A stretch of 64,000 nucleotides of DNA, from the NCBI RefSeq assembly GCF_000420025.1, contig NZ_ATUD01000004.1:1-64000 (forward strand), read 5' to 3'. Below the pieces are notes generated by a model. The model searched no databases. It was given only the letters and a program-made list of their open reading frames with translations, and was not told the origin of the DNA. The stretch comes from Patulibacter americanus DSM 16676. GTDB taxonomy: Bacteria > Actinomycetota > Thermoleophilia > Solirubrobacterales > Solirubrobacteraceae. The translations under genes and the position numbers were made by a program. Below are positions 26,407 through 34,772 of the stretch, in pieces (positions within the stretch are counted from its first letter, which is position 1; each line of letters starts with the position of its first letter).

Positions 26407-28444
26407 GCCGATGGACCGCTCGAAACGCGTCGCCCGCCGCACGCTCGGCTCGCCGACGCTGTTCGCGATCACCTACGCGTCCGTGGCCGGCGGGCTCTAC
26501 CTGCTGCTCGGGCCGATCGCGGGCGCCGCCCTGGGCGCGACCCCGATCGTGATGGTCGCCGCGGCGTTCCTCTTCGCCCTCGCCGTCATGACCTACGTCG
26601 AGGGGGCGTCGCTGCACCCCGAGCGCGGCGGCTCTCCGACGTTCGCCCGGCACGCGCTGGACGAGGCGTGGAGCTTCGTCGCGGCGTGGTCGCTGCTCCT
26701 GGACTCCGTGCTCCTGACGGCCGCGGCCACGCTGGCGGCGACGAACTACCTGGCGGTCGTGTGGGCCGAGACCGCGCGCGGCGTCGTCGAGCTCGTGCTC
26801 GCGGCGCTCATCCTGACCTTCGCGACCGTCCGCGCGGTGCGGGGCGGCACGGGCGGGCCCGCCACGAAGATCAAGCGGCTGAGCGCCGTCGTCGCCGTCG
26901 ACCTGCTGCTGCAGGCCGCGGTCGTGGTCGTGGGCCTCGTGCTGCTCTCCGACCCGGGCTCCCTGACCCGGGGCCTCGACCTCGGCACGAGCCCGGACTG
27001 GCAGGGCGTGCTGTTCGGCCTCGGCGCCGCGATGATCGTCGTGATCGGCCTGGAGTCGGCCTCGGGCCTGGCGGGCGAGGTGAGGGCCAACCGCGCGGCG
27101 CTGCGGCGGCTCGTCGTCTCGCTGCCGCTCGTGATGCTCGTGCTGTTCGCGGGCGTCGCCGTCGTCGGGCTGATGGCCCTGCCGGTGGTCGACGGCGAGA
27201 CGCCGCTCGGCGGTCGCTGGATCGACGCGCCGGTGATCGGCATCGTGGACCAGCTCTCGGGCTCGTGGCCGGTCGACGCGCTGAAGATCGTCGTCGGCGT
27301 CGCCGCGGCGGCCACGCTCATCGGCATGACGCTCGCCTCGCTCTCCAGCGCGGGCCGCGTCGCCGCCCAGATGGCCCGCCACCGGCAGCTGCCCACGCGC
27401 GTCGGCCGCCTGCACCACAAGCACGGCACCCCGTGGATCGTGATCTCCGCCACGGGCGTCGTCGCGGCGGTGCTCGTCTCGTTCCGCGACATGGACGCGC
27501 TCGTCGGCACCATGGCCTTCGGCGTCCTCCTCGCGCTGACGATCGCCCACGTCTCCGTCATCCGCCTGCGGTTCACGGAGCCGGACCTCAAGCGGCCCTA
27601 CCGGATGCCGTTCAACGTGCCCTTCCGCGGCGCGTCCCTGCCCGTGCCGGCCGTCCTCGGGGCGATCCTCAGCGCCCTGGTCTGGGTCTCCGTCGTCGTC
27701 TCGCACCCCGCGGCGCGCACCGTCGGCCTGGCGTGGCTGGCGGTCGGCGTCGTCGGCTACGTGGCCTACCGCCGCTACCGTGGCCTGCCGATCCGGGGCC
27801 GCGTCGCCGTCCCGGAGCGCGCGCTGCGTCGCGAGGAGAAGCGCCCCGAGTACGGCTCCATCCTGGTCCCCGTCCTCGGCACGGCACTGGACGACGACCT
27901 GATCCAGACCGCCGGCCGGCTCGCGGGCGGCGACGACGAGACGGATCTCGAAGAGGGCTACGCCGTCGTCGAGGCCGTGTGGATCCACGTGCTGCCGATG
28001 TCGCTGCCGATCGACGGCCCGCTGCCGGACGGCCGCCGCCAGGAGGCGAAGGCCGCGCTGGCCCGTGCCCGCGCGGTGGGCGAGGAGTACGACGGCGTGC
28101 GTGTGGCGACCTCGGCCGTCCGCGCCCGCTCCCTGGGCCGCGCGATCGTGGACGAGGCCCACCGCCGCGGCTGCCAGGCGATCGTGATGGTCGCCCCGCC
28201 GCCGACCGGGCGCGCCCGCAGCGGGCGCAGCGGCACGCTGCTCGGCGCCTCGGGCGGCCGCGGCGAGGCGCTGGGCGAGACCGCGCGCTACGTCGTGGAC
28301 AAGGCGGACTGCCAGGTCATCCTCACCGCCCCGGCGCTCGACGAGACGGAGGCCGTGATGCGCCGCCGCCGCGAGGCGGAGTCGGGTCCGGAGACGGACG
28401 GCGGCCTGACGGACGAGGACGAGCGCTGGCTCGAGCAGCTGTGA
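26399..28444 (+). CDS. Second APC permease with C-terminal USP-like domain
   Basis: A 681-aa paralogue of the permease at 24206, with the same plan: 12 helices (LFAITYASVAGGLYLLLGPIAG in TM1, MIVVIGLESASGLAGEVRAN in TM6-7, SSAGRVAAQMARHRQLPTRVG before TM8) and a cytoplasmic stress-protein-like tail (YGSILVPVLGTALDDDLIQT, RGCQAIVMVAPPP). The TM1 unwound motif is less canonical than in the first permease, so the substrate may differ. GTG start chosen for its strong Shine-Dalgarno sequence; an in-frame ATG at 26411 is possible. Confidence 0.88.
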   Translation: MGEPMDRSKRVARRTLGSPTLFAITYASVAGGLYLLLGPIAGAALGATPIVMVAAAFLFALAVMTYVEGASLHPERGGSPTFARHALDEAWSFVAAWSLLLDSVLLTAAATLAATNYLAVVWAETARGVVELVLAALILTFATVRAVRGGTGGPATKIKRLSAVVAVDLLLQAAVVVVGLVLLSDPGSLTRGLDLGTSPDWQGVLFGLGAAMIVVIGLESASGLAGEVRANRAALRRLVVSLPLVMLVLFAGVAVVGLMALPVVDGETPLGGRWIDAPVIGIVDQLSGSWPVDALKIVVGVAAAATLIGMTLASLSSAGRVAAQMARHRQLPTRVGRLHHKHGTPWIVISATGVVAAVLVSFRDMDALVGTMAFGVLLALTIAHVSVIRLRFTEPDLKRPYRMPFNVPFRGASLPVPAVLGAILSALVWVSVVVSHPAARTVGLAWLAVGVVGYVAYRRYRGLPIRGRVAVPERALRREEKRPEYGSILVPVLGTALDDDLIQTAGRLAGGDDETDLEEGYAVVEAVWIHVLPMSLPIDGPLPDGRRQEAKAALARARAVGEEYDGVRVATSAVRARSLGRAIVDEAHRRGCQAIVMVAPPPTGRARSGRSGTLLGASGGRGEALGETARYVVDKADCQVILTAPALDETEAVMRRRREAESGPETDGGLTDEDERWLEQL

Positions 28445-28448
28445 GTTA

Positions 28449-28466
28449 CGGGCGCCGAAGCGCCCG
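28449..28466. terminator. Bidirectional terminator hairpin
   Basis: CGGGCGC-CGAA-GCGCCCG, a perfect 7-bp stem with a tetraloop, fills the 33-bp gap between the convergent permease and secreted-protein genes. Confidence 0.75.
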
Positions 28467-28477
28467 CCCCGTCCTGT

Positions 28478-29530
28478 TCAGCGGCGTCGGACCGAACGGC
28501 CGGCCAGCTTGGCTCGGCCCTGGAACACGCTGATCTTCGTCACGCCGCGCTTCATCCGCAGCGTCTTGACACGGATCTTTGCGACGCCACCGACGAGCCG
28601 GCGCGTCACCTTGACCGTGCGCCCGCCGCGCTTGGCCCGGATCTCCACGGATCCGGAGGCGTTCTTGCAGCGGATGCCGAGCGTGCCGCGGGACGCCACG
28701 GTGCGCGGGCCGACGGTGCAGGAGGCCTTGGGGGCGGGGACCGGCGCAGGCGGCGCGGGCGGCGTGCCGACGAGGAAGGTGCCGGAGTCGACCACGACCA
28801 AGGGCGTGGCGTCCCAGGAATCACGGCCGATGTAGCCGCACAGGTGGTATCGGCCGGCGGTGTACGGCAGGCCGATGTTCGAGACGGTCGTCGTCGGGCC
28901 GCCTAGGAGGGCGAGTCCGGACAGCACGGTGTCCCCGTTGTTCACAGAGGCATTCAGACCACACGGGATTCCCTCGTTGTTGAGGTCGACCCGCAGCTCA
29001 CGGCGCACCTCGGAGGACGTGACGACGGACAGGGGCACCGACTGGCCCGGAGCCGCCGTTCCGAGCAGGCTCATCGACAGCGATGCGGACGGGTTGCGGA
29101 CGTCGAACGCCATCGAAACGGGCCCCACCGTTGCCCGATCATCGGGCCACGCGCTCTCGTAGACGTATGCGCAAGCGGTGCGCGGTCCGGAAGACTGCAG
29201 TGAGAAGTCAACCCGGGCCGCGAACGCACCCTTTGAGACGCGCACTTGCTCTGTGTCGACCCGCCCGTTCGCGTTCAGCTCGTGCGTCGAGGCGCACGGG
29301 ACGCCCTGGGGATTGATGTCGACCGCGATGTAGCTGCTGTACTCCCCCTCCACGGCACCCTGCCCTTCGAAGACGATGGGCCGGTCCACGACGGGGTCGC
29401 CATTGACGACGCGCAGCGACGTAATCTGGTCGGCTGCGGCGGCAGCGGGAACCACGCCGAGGACGAGGGCAGCGAGGCCGCCTACGAGGCGCGCTCGCCG
29501 CGCGGCTGGCCGGGGTGACTTCTGGGACAT
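28478..29530 (-). CDS. Secreted protein with two Ig-like beta repeats, function unknown
   Basis: A 350-aa product with signal peptide (RLVGGLAALVLGVVPAAAAADQ, cleaved near residue 33). Two tandem beta regions share a pattern: YIAVDINPQGVPCAS...ACAYV and LRVDLNNEGIPCGLNAS...LCGYIG, each with two cysteines probably forming a disulphide. A Pro/Ala hinge leads to a basic C-terminal domain (VGGVAKIRVKTLRMKRGVTK). Start at 29530 chosen for the signal peptide; the frame is open farther upstream. Base composition is slightly lower in GC than the neighbours. Confidence 0.75.
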   Translation of the reverse strand: MSQKSPRPAARRARLVGGLAALVLGVVPAAAAADQITSLRVVNGDPVVDRPIVFEGQGAVEGEYSSYIAVDINPQGVPCASTHELNANGRVDTEQVRVSKGAFAARVDFSLQSSGPRTACAYVYESAWPDDRATVGPVSMAFDVRNPSASLSMSLLGTAAPGQSVPLSVVTSSEVRRELRVDLNNEGIPCGLNASVNNGDTVLSGLALLGGPTTTVSNIGLPYTAGRYHLCGYIGRDSWDATPLVVVDSGTFLVGTPPAPPAPVPAPKASCTVGPRTVASRGTLGIRCKNASGSVEIRAKRGGRTVKVTRRLVGGVAKIRVKTLRMKRGVTKISVFQGRAKLAGRSVRRR

Positions 29531-29596
29531 GGGGTACGTCTTTGGTGTCGGGGCGTCCGCCGGTGCGGACAGGTGAATAGGGACGCGCCGCGGGCT

Positions 29597-29615
29597 CCCG
29601 TCCGAAAAGGACGGG
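29597..29615 (-). other. Hairpin in the leader region of the secreted protein gene
   Basis: CCCGTCC-GAAAA-GGACGGG (plus strand) is a perfect 7-bp stem, 67 nt before the start codon at 29530, in the 178-bp divergent region with the methyltransferase gene. It could be part of the 5' UTR or an operator. Confidence 0.4.
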
Positions 29616-29694
29616 CGGCCACTGGGACGGACGGGACCGCCACGACGCGCCATCGACTGTAGAGCCGGACTCGACCTTCGTATGCCCGGAGGCC

Positions 29695-29700
29695 TAGGAT
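29695..29700 (+). promoter_or_regulatory. -10 element of leaderless methyltransferase gene
   Basis: TAGGAT ends eight bases before the ATG at 29709. Confidence 0.6.
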
Positions 29701-29708
29701 CCGGACCG

Positions 29709-30506
29709 ATGATCGACTGGGGCCTGGGCAGCTACGAGCGGACCGCGATGCAGCTGGCGCCCGCGGCCGGCGCTGCGGTCGAGGCGGCCGAGATCCTGCC
29801 GGGCGACCGGGTGCTCGACGTGGGCTGCGGCACGGGCAACGCCGCGCTGCTGGCCGCGATGCACGGCGCCCGCGCGACCGGGCTCGACCCTGCCGCGCGC
29901 CTGCTCGAGGTGGCCCGGGGTCGCGCCGCCTCGGCCGGCATCGACGCCGACTGGGTGCGCGGCGACGCGCTCGACCTCCCCTTCGTCGACGACACGTTCG
30001 ACGCCACGCTCTCCGTCTTCGGCGTGATCTTCGCGGCGCCGCCGGAGCAGGCCGTCGCCGAGCTCGTGCGGGTCACGGCCCCGGAGGGGCGCATCGTGCT
30101 GACGACGTGGGTGGGCGACGGCGCGCTCGCGAACGCCAGGGGCCTGCTGGACACGGCGATCGCCGAGGCCACGGACGACGGTGCCGGCGGGACCGATGGC
30201 CCCGCCTCCGCCCGGGCGCTGGACTGGGGCGACCAGGAGGACCTCCGCGCGCTCTTCGCCCCGCACGGCGTCGTGCCCGAGGCGGATCCGTTCCCGCACG
30301 CCTTCACCGCCGAGTCGGCGACGGCGCTCGCCGACGAGTGGCTCGCCCTGCACCCGCTCTGGGTCTCGGCCCGCGCGACCCTTGGCGACGAGCGCTACGC
30401 GGCGCTCCGCGAGCCGCTGATCGACGTGCTCGAGGCCGGTAACGAGGACCCGCAGGCGTTCCGGGTGACGAGCACGGCGCTGCTCGTCCGCGCGGACCTC
30501 GCCTGA
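29709..30506 (+). CDS. Class I SAM-dependent methyltransferase
   Basis: A 265-aa methyltransferase. Motif I is VLDVGCGTGNAALLAA, followed by TGLDPAARLLEVARGRA (ribose-binding Asp), the motif II region FDATLSVFGVIFAAPPEQA and VTAPEGRIVLTTW. This matches the UbiE/Methyltransf_11 type; the substrate is unknown. The C-terminal third is helical and probably recognises substrate. ATG at 29709 is preferred over the upstream ATG at 29682 because TAGGAT lies just before it. Confidence 0.88.
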   Translation: MIDWGLGSYERTAMQLAPAAGAAVEAAEILPGDRVLDVGCGTGNAALLAAMHGARATGLDPAARLLEVARGRAASAGIDADWVRGDALDLPFVDDTFDATLSVFGVIFAAPPEQAVAELVRVTAPEGRIVLTTWVGDGALANARGLLDTAIAEATDDGAGGTDGPASARALDWGDQEDLRALFAPHGVVPEADPFPHAFTAESATALADEWLALHPLWVSARATLGDERYAALREPLIDVLEAGNEDPQAFRVTSTALLVRADLA

Positions 30507-30507
30507 C

Positions 30508-30560
30508 GGGGCGCCGACGCGGGGGTCGCCCGGGCGCCCCGCGGCGGGCCGTCGCCCGCC
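30508..30560 (+). terminator. Two consecutive hairpins after the methyltransferase gene
   Basis: GGGGCGCC (30508-30515) pairs with GGCGCCCC (30533-30540). Directly after, GGCGGGC-CGTC-GCCCGCC (30543-30560) forms a perfect 7-bp stem. Together they probably end transcription before the trkA promoter. Confidence 0.55.
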
Positions 30561-30612
30561 GAAGGGCCCGTACGCGCCGGGCGGGGGCGGGGGTCGCGCC
30601 CGGCCGCCGCGC

Positions 30613-30618
30613 TACAGT
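30613..30618 (+). promoter_or_regulatory. -10 element of the trkA pair
   Basis: TACAGT ends nine bases before the ATG at 30628, predicting a leaderless transcript. Confidence 0.6.
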
Positions 30619-30627
30619 GCCGCGCGT

Positions 30628-31053
30628 ATGTTCGTGCTGATCGTAGGAGCCGGGCGCGTCGGCGCTGCCGTCGCGCAGTCCATGCTCGCGCAGGGGCACG
30701 ACGTGTCCGTCCTGGACCAGGATCCGTTGAGCCATGAGCGGCTCGACGCGGGCCTGCCGTCCTCGTGGGAGGAGGCCGGGGGCCGCTTCACGGTCGGTCA
30801 GGGCATCGAGCTCGAGGCGCTGAAGGAGGCCGGCATCGCCGACGCCGACGTCTTCATCGCGTCGACCTCGGGCGACAACACGAACCTCGTGATCGCGCAG
30901 GTCGCGCAGAAGCGGTTCGTCGTCAAGACGGTGATCGCCCGCGTGATGGATCCCGCGCGCGCCACCTGGTACGCCGAGCAGGGGGTGCGGACGATCTGCC
31001 CGACCCTGCAGGCCATCTCCATGTTCGAGTCGGCGATCGTCGAGGTCTCCTGA
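30628..31053 (+). CDS. TrkA-N domain potassium-uptake regulatory protein (short form)
   Basis: A 141-aa RCK/TrkA-N Rossmann domain: MFVLIVGAGRVGAAVAQSM (GxGxxG), an Asp at the end of strand 2 (VSVLDQDP) and DADVFIASTSGDNTNLVIAQ. Such domains bind NAD(H) or nucleotides and gate Trk/Ktr potassium channels on the cytoplasmic face. It lacks a TrkA-C domain. Its stop overlaps the next gene by one base (TGATG), and the two probably form a hetero-oligomeric gating ring. No channel subunit (TrkH) is adjacent. Confidence 0.9.
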   Translation: MFVLIVGAGRVGAAVAQSMLAQGHDVSVLDQDPLSHERLDAGLPSSWEEAGGRFTVGQGIELEALKEAGIADADVFIASTSGDNTNLVIAQVAQKRFVVKTVIARVMDPARATWYAEQGVRTICPTLQAISMFESAIVEVS

Positions 31054-31715
31054 TGTACGTCGTGGTCGTCGGTGGCGGCAAGGTCGGCTGGAACCTCGCC
31101 CGCGAGCTCATCGACAAGGGGCACGAGGTCACGCTCGTCGAGCAGACCCGCCGGCGCTACCTCACGATCGAGGAGGAGCTCGAGCACGCCGTCCAGTACG
31201 GCGACGGCACCGAGATGTGGGTGCTCGAGCGCGCCGGCATCCAGCGCGCCGAGCTCGTCGTCGCGGTCACCGGCGACGACGAGGACAACATCCTCATCTG
31301 CCAGATGGCCCGCGAGAAGTACGACATCCAGCGCACCATCGCCCGCGTCAACAACCCGCGCAACCGCGAGCTGTTCGACCTGCTGGGCGTCGCGCCCGTC
31401 GTCTCCGCGACCGACCTGATCCTGCGCCTGATCGAGCACGAGGTCCCGAGCTTCGGCCTGGTGCACCTGCTCGACCTGCACGCGGAGCGGCTCGAGATCG
31501 TCGAGGTCGAGGTGACGGAGGCCGCGCCCGCCGCCGGCATGCGCGTCGCCGACATCTCCATGCCCGAGGGCTCGCTCATCATCTCCGTCCTGCGCAAGGG
31601 CGCCGGCTTCGTGCCGAAGGCCGAGACGGTCATCGAGGCGGGCGACGAGGTCCTCGTCGTCCTCGACCCGGGCCTCGAGGACACCATCACGGGCCTCTTC
31701 GCCGTCGGCGCCTGA
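31053..31715 (+). CDS. TrkA-type potassium-uptake protein (TrkA-N plus TrkA-C)
   Basis: A 220-aa protein with a TrkA-N domain (VVVVGGGKVGWNLARELI, VAVTGDDEDNILICQMAR) and a C-terminal TrkA-C domain (ADISMPEGSLIISVLRKG, IEAGDEVLVVLDPG) that binds ligands such as c-di-AMP in some families. It works with the preceding short TrkA protein. The pair is a common actinobacterial arrangement. Confidence 0.92.
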   Translation: MYVVVVGGGKVGWNLARELIDKGHEVTLVEQTRRRYLTIEEELEHAVQYGDGTEMWVLERAGIQRAELVVAVTGDDEDNILICQMAREKYDIQRTIARVNNPRNRELFDLLGVAPVVSATDLILRLIEHEVPSFGLVHLLDLHAERLEIVEVEVTEAAPAAGMRVADISMPEGSLIISVLRKGAGFVPKAETVIEAGDEVLVVLDPGLEDTITGLFAVGA

Positions 31716-31798
31716 GCTCCGCGGCGGCCCCACGGGCGGTCGCGGAGGCCACTCGGACCCCTCCTCGCGAGCGCGCCGCATCGTCGCGGCGGCCTCGC

Positions 31799-31804
31799 TA
31801 TCAT
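31799..31804 (+). promoter_or_regulatory. -10 element of tRNA-Gln
   Basis: TATCAT, about 34 nt before the mature tRNA 5' end. The predicted precursor leader is about 27 nt. Confidence 0.5.
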
Positions 31805-31837
31805 CCGCTACCGCGGAGCCGCCTCGGTGGCCCCCGT

Positions 31838-31909
31838 TGCGGGATGGTGTAATCGGCAACACACTGGTTTCTGGTTCCAGCATTCAAGGTTCGAGTCCTT
31901 GTCCCGCAG
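31838..31909 (+). tRNA. tRNA-Gln (anticodon CTG)
   Basis: A 72-nt cloverleaf. The acceptor stem TGCGGGA pairs with TCCCGCA and the discriminator is G. The anticodon loop is TTCTGGT inside a four-pair CTGG/CCAG stem with a T-T mismatch at the loop end. The T arm is CAAGG-TTCGAGT-CCTTG. The 3' CCA is not encoded. A 14-bp intrinsic terminator follows directly. Confidence 0.95.
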
Positions 31910-31913
31910 TCCT

Positions 31914-31950
31914 CACGAGCGTCGCCCCCGGGCGGCGCTCGTGTCGTTTG
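31914..31950 (+). terminator. Intrinsic terminator of tRNA-Gln
   Basis: CACGAGCGTCGCCC (31914-31927) pairs with GGGCGGCGCTCGTG (31930-31943), with one G-U pair and a nominal 2-nt loop, so the terminal pair is probably open. A short TCGTTTG tract follows. Confidence 0.8.
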
Positions 31951-32031
31951 TGGGGGGGGCGCACGCTCCGTGCCGGCCCCGCGGCGTTCGTGCCGTTCGC
32001 CTCATGGCGCCATGGGGCATAGGCTCGACCT

Positions 32032-33474
32032 ATGGCCTGGAACATCGTCATCGCCGGAGGCGGATTCGGAGGGCTCGAAGCCGCACGCAAGCTCGAGAAG
32101 CTCCTGCCGCACAACAGTGCGCAGGTGACGCTCGTCTCCGACCAGAACTTCCTGCTCTACACACCGCTGCTCCCGGGCGCGGCGGCGGGCACGCTCGAGC
32201 CGCGCCACGCCGTCGTGCCGCTACGCGAGCAGCTCAACGGCACGCGGCTGCGCCTCGGCTCGGTGACGGGCGCGGACCCCGAGCGCAAGGTCGTCTTCGT
32301 CACCACCGGCGACGGCCGCGAGGAGGAGCTGCCCTACGACCAGCTCATCGTCTCCGTCGGCTCCGTCTCGCGCACGCTGCCGATCCCGGGGCTCGCCGAG
32401 CACGCCGTCGGCATGAAGACGCTGCCCGAGGCGATCGCGCTGCGCAACCGCCTGCTGCAGAGCCTCGAGGTGGCGGAGGGCATCGACGACCCGCAGGAGC
32501 GCGCCGAGTGGCTGACGTTCGTCTTCGTCGGCGCGGGCTACGCCGGGCTCGAGGGGCTGGCCGAGCTGCAGGACTTCGCCACGGACGTCCTCGACAGCTA
32601 CCCGCGCTGCCAGAGCCAGGGGGTGCGGTTCATCCTCGTCGAGGCGCAGGACCGCGTCATGCCGGAGATCCCGACGTCGCTGGCCGACTTCGCCATCCGC
32701 GAGCTCACGGCCCGCGGCATCGAGATCCGCACCGGCACGACGATCGACGCGATGACGGAGTCGACGGCCACGCTGGCGGGCGGCGAGACCGTCGGCACCC
32801 GCACCGTGGTGTGGACGGCGGGCGTGAAGCCGAGCCCCGTGGTCAAGCGCATGGGCCTGCCGCTGCACGAGCGCACCGGCCGGATCCTCGTGGACCGCAC
32901 GCTGCAGGTGCAGGACGTCGACGGGGTGTGGGCCATCGGCGACGCGGCGCACGTGCCGGACCCCCGCAACCTCGAGCGCCCGACGCCGCCGACGGCGCAG
33001 CACGCGATCCGCCAGGGGCGCAAGGTGGGGGAGAACGTCGTCCGCACGCTCTCGGGCCGCAAGCCCGAGCTCTTCACGTACAAGACGCTCGGCGTGTTCG
33101 TCGACCTCGGCCGCGGCAAGGCCGTGGCGTCGACGCTCGGGCTGCGTTGGCGCGGCGCCCCGGCCTGGTTCCTCGCCCGCACCTACCACCTGGCCTCGAT
33201 GCCGGGGACGAAGCGCAAGGTCCGCCTCGTCGCAGACTGGACCGTGGGCCTCTTCTTCGGCCGCGACGGCTCCGAGCTCGGCCGGCTCGGGCACCCGGGC
33301 CGGCTCGACACGCCGGACCAGATCGCCCTGGAGCGCGAGGCCGTCCGCCACGGCGCCAGCCCCTCCGCGCTGCCCCCGATCGAGGACGCCTCCGAGCCGC
33401 CGGCCCCCAACGCGAAGGACGAGGACGCCCTGACGGCGCCGCGCGTCAACGAGCCCGCCGGCGGCGGCGACTGA
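32032..33474 (+). CDS. ndh: Type II NADH dehydrogenase (NDH-2)
   Basis: A single-subunit, non-proton-pumping NADH:quinone oxidoreductase at the inner face of the membrane. The 480-aa flavoprotein shows an FAD site IVIAGGGFGGLEAARKL, an NAD site FVFVGAGYAGLEGLAEL, the second FAD contact VWAIGDAAHVP and the quinone-site region PTPPTAQHAIRQG. The C-terminal membrane-anchor region is followed by a disordered acidic tail of about 50 residues. TAGGCT (32020-32025) ends six bases before the ATG, so it is probably leaderless. NDH-2 genes are frequent Rex targets, but no Rex box is visible here. Confidence 0.93.
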   Translation: MAWNIVIAGGGFGGLEAARKLEKLLPHNSAQVTLVSDQNFLLYTPLLPGAAAGTLEPRHAVVPLREQLNGTRLRLGSVTGADPERKVVFVTTGDGREEELPYDQLIVSVGSVSRTLPIPGLAEHAVGMKTLPEAIALRNRLLQSLEVAEGIDDPQERAEWLTFVFVGAGYAGLEGLAELQDFATDVLDSYPRCQSQGVRFILVEAQDRVMPEIPTSLADFAIRELTARGIEIRTGTTIDAMTESTATLAGGETVGTRTVVWTAGVKPSPVVKRMGLPLHERTGRILVDRTLQVQDVDGVWAIGDAAHVPDPRNLERPTPPTAQHAIRQGRKVGENVVRTLSGRKPELFTYKTLGVFVDLGRGKAVASTLGLRWRGAPAWFLARTYHLASMPGTKRKVRLVADWTVGLFFGRDGSELGRLGHPGRLDTPDQIALEREAVRHGASPSALPPIEDASEPPAPNAKDEDALTAPRVNEPAGGGD

Positions 33475-33507
33475 GGCCGGCGGGGCCGGGGTCGAGCGGC
33501 GACTCCG

Positions 33508-33526
33508 GCCGCGCGGCCCGCGCGGC
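33508..33526. terminator. GC-rich hairpin between ndh and the glucosaminidase gene
   Basis: GCCGCGCGG and CCGCGCGGC form 9-bp arms around a single C at the centre. Further alternating GC repeats follow. It lies in the 90-bp convergent gap. Confidence 0.45.
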
Positions 33527-33564
33527 CGCGCGGGCGCCGTCGCGGTCGCCCGCGTCGACGGCTC

Positions 33565-34698
33565 CTACGCGTCCCAGCCCTTGAGGGGCAGGGTCTTGTC
33601 GTTCATGAGCTTGATCAGCAGGCTGCTGTAGCTCGGGTCGGTGGCGTAGCCGGCCCTGTGGATCGCCTGGGCGAACTTCTCCGGGTCGTCGGAGTGGGCG
33701 AACGCGGGGGCGTAGCGGCTGTTCTGCTTGAGGAACAGGCCGTGGTCGTCGAACGACTCGCGCATGGAGGGGTACATGCGGAACTGGCCGATCTGGCGGA
33801 CGGTCCGGCCGCCCTCGACCTCGTTCGTCGGCTTGTGGACGCAGCCGACGGCCTGCGTGCCCCAGCGGAACGTGCCGGGGGACACGAGCTGGGCCTTGAT
33901 GCCGAAGTAGTTGTTCGCCCCGGCGGTCAGGGTGCCCGACGCCGACTCGAGGATGCCCTGGGCGAGGGTGACGGCGGCGGGCACGCCGGTCGTCTGCTTC
34001 GACTCCTTCGCCAGCGGGCCGGCGGCGGCGATGAAGTCCGCCCGGGTCGCGGGCGCCGGGTCGAGCGCGACGCTGGCGACGGACAGGCAGCGGCCCTGTC
34101 CGAGGTTGGTGGCGGCGGGCTTCGGGTCGGGGTAGCCGCAGTAGGGGGCGACGAGGGCGTTCTTCGACGACGTCTCCGTCGACGCGTCCGGCACGTAGCC
34201 CGTGCGGCCGTTCTTCAGCTTCACCCGGTTCCAGATCCGCGAGGTGCCGTACTTGCCGGTGGTGGGGGTGCCGTTGACCTGGCAGCGCACGCGGAACGCC
34301 TCGTCGCGGCGCAGCGTGCCGGCGGACGCCGTGCTCGTCGGGCTGACGCGGGCCGAGAGCCGAGAGGCCCCGGTGCGGACGACGGCGGAGGGTGAGGGGC
34401 GCTGGTTCGTGGCCCGCCCCTTCGCCGCCGACGCTCCACGCTTCGGCTTGGCGGCCTTCGAAGAGGCGGAGCCCTTCGCGGCGGCGGTGCCCTTGGAGGA
34501 TGCGGTGCCCTTCGCGGACGAGGCCCCTGCCGCCGAGGCTCCGCCCCCTGAGGGCGTCCCCGCGGTCGATGACGGGGCCGGCGAGGCGGCGGCGGAGACG
34601 CCGCCCGACGCGGCGTGGGCGGCTCCGGTGGTCGCGGCGAGCGCCGCGGCGGTCACCAGCGCGGTGCGCGCGAGGGCGGTGGCGGGGCGTGGGAGCAT
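33565..34698 (-). CDS. Secreted endo-beta-N-acetylglucosaminidase with SH3-like domain
   Basis: A peptidoglycan hydrolase of 377 aa. A signal peptide (LARTALVTAAALAATTGAAHA) leads to a long Ser/Ala/Lys/Gly-rich wall-spanning linker (about 30-95). Then come an SH3b-like binding domain (FRVRCQVNG, IWNRVKLKNGRTGYVPD) and a glucosaminidase domain (AQGILESASG with the catalytic Glu, NNYFGIKAQ, FRMYPSMRESFDDHGLFL, GYATDPSYSSLLIKLM), as in FlgJ/LytG-type enzymes. It probably remodels the wall. The start at 34698 gives the signal peptide; the frame is open far upstream over the ABC gene, which is an artefact. Confidence 0.9.
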   Translation of the reverse strand: MLPRPATALARTALVTAAALAATTGAAHAASGGVSAAASPAPSSTAGTPSGGGASAAGASSAKGTASSKGTAAAKGSASSKAAKPKRGASAAKGRATNQRPSPSAVVRTGASRLSARVSPTSTASAGTLRRDEAFRVRCQVNGTPTTGKYGTSRIWNRVKLKNGRTGYVPDASTETSSKNALVAPYCGYPDPKPAATNLGQGRCLSVASVALDPAPATRADFIAAAGPLAKESKQTTGVPAAVTLAQGILESASGTLTAGANNYFGIKAQLVSPGTFRWGTQAVGCVHKPTNEVEGGRTVRQIGQFRMYPSMRESFDDHGLFLKQNSRYAPAFAHSDDPEKFAQAIHRAGYATDPSYSSLLIKLMNDKTLPLKGWDA

Positions 34699-34772
34699 CG
34701 ATCGTCGAAACAGGCGAGGGCGGGCAGGGTTGCGGTCCTCGACGAACGTCGGGAACCGCGCGGCGCGGCGGA

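Noticed and set aside
31914-32031. Short ORFs after tRNA-Gln
   Set aside because: They overlap the tRNA and its terminator hairpin and show no protein-like composition.
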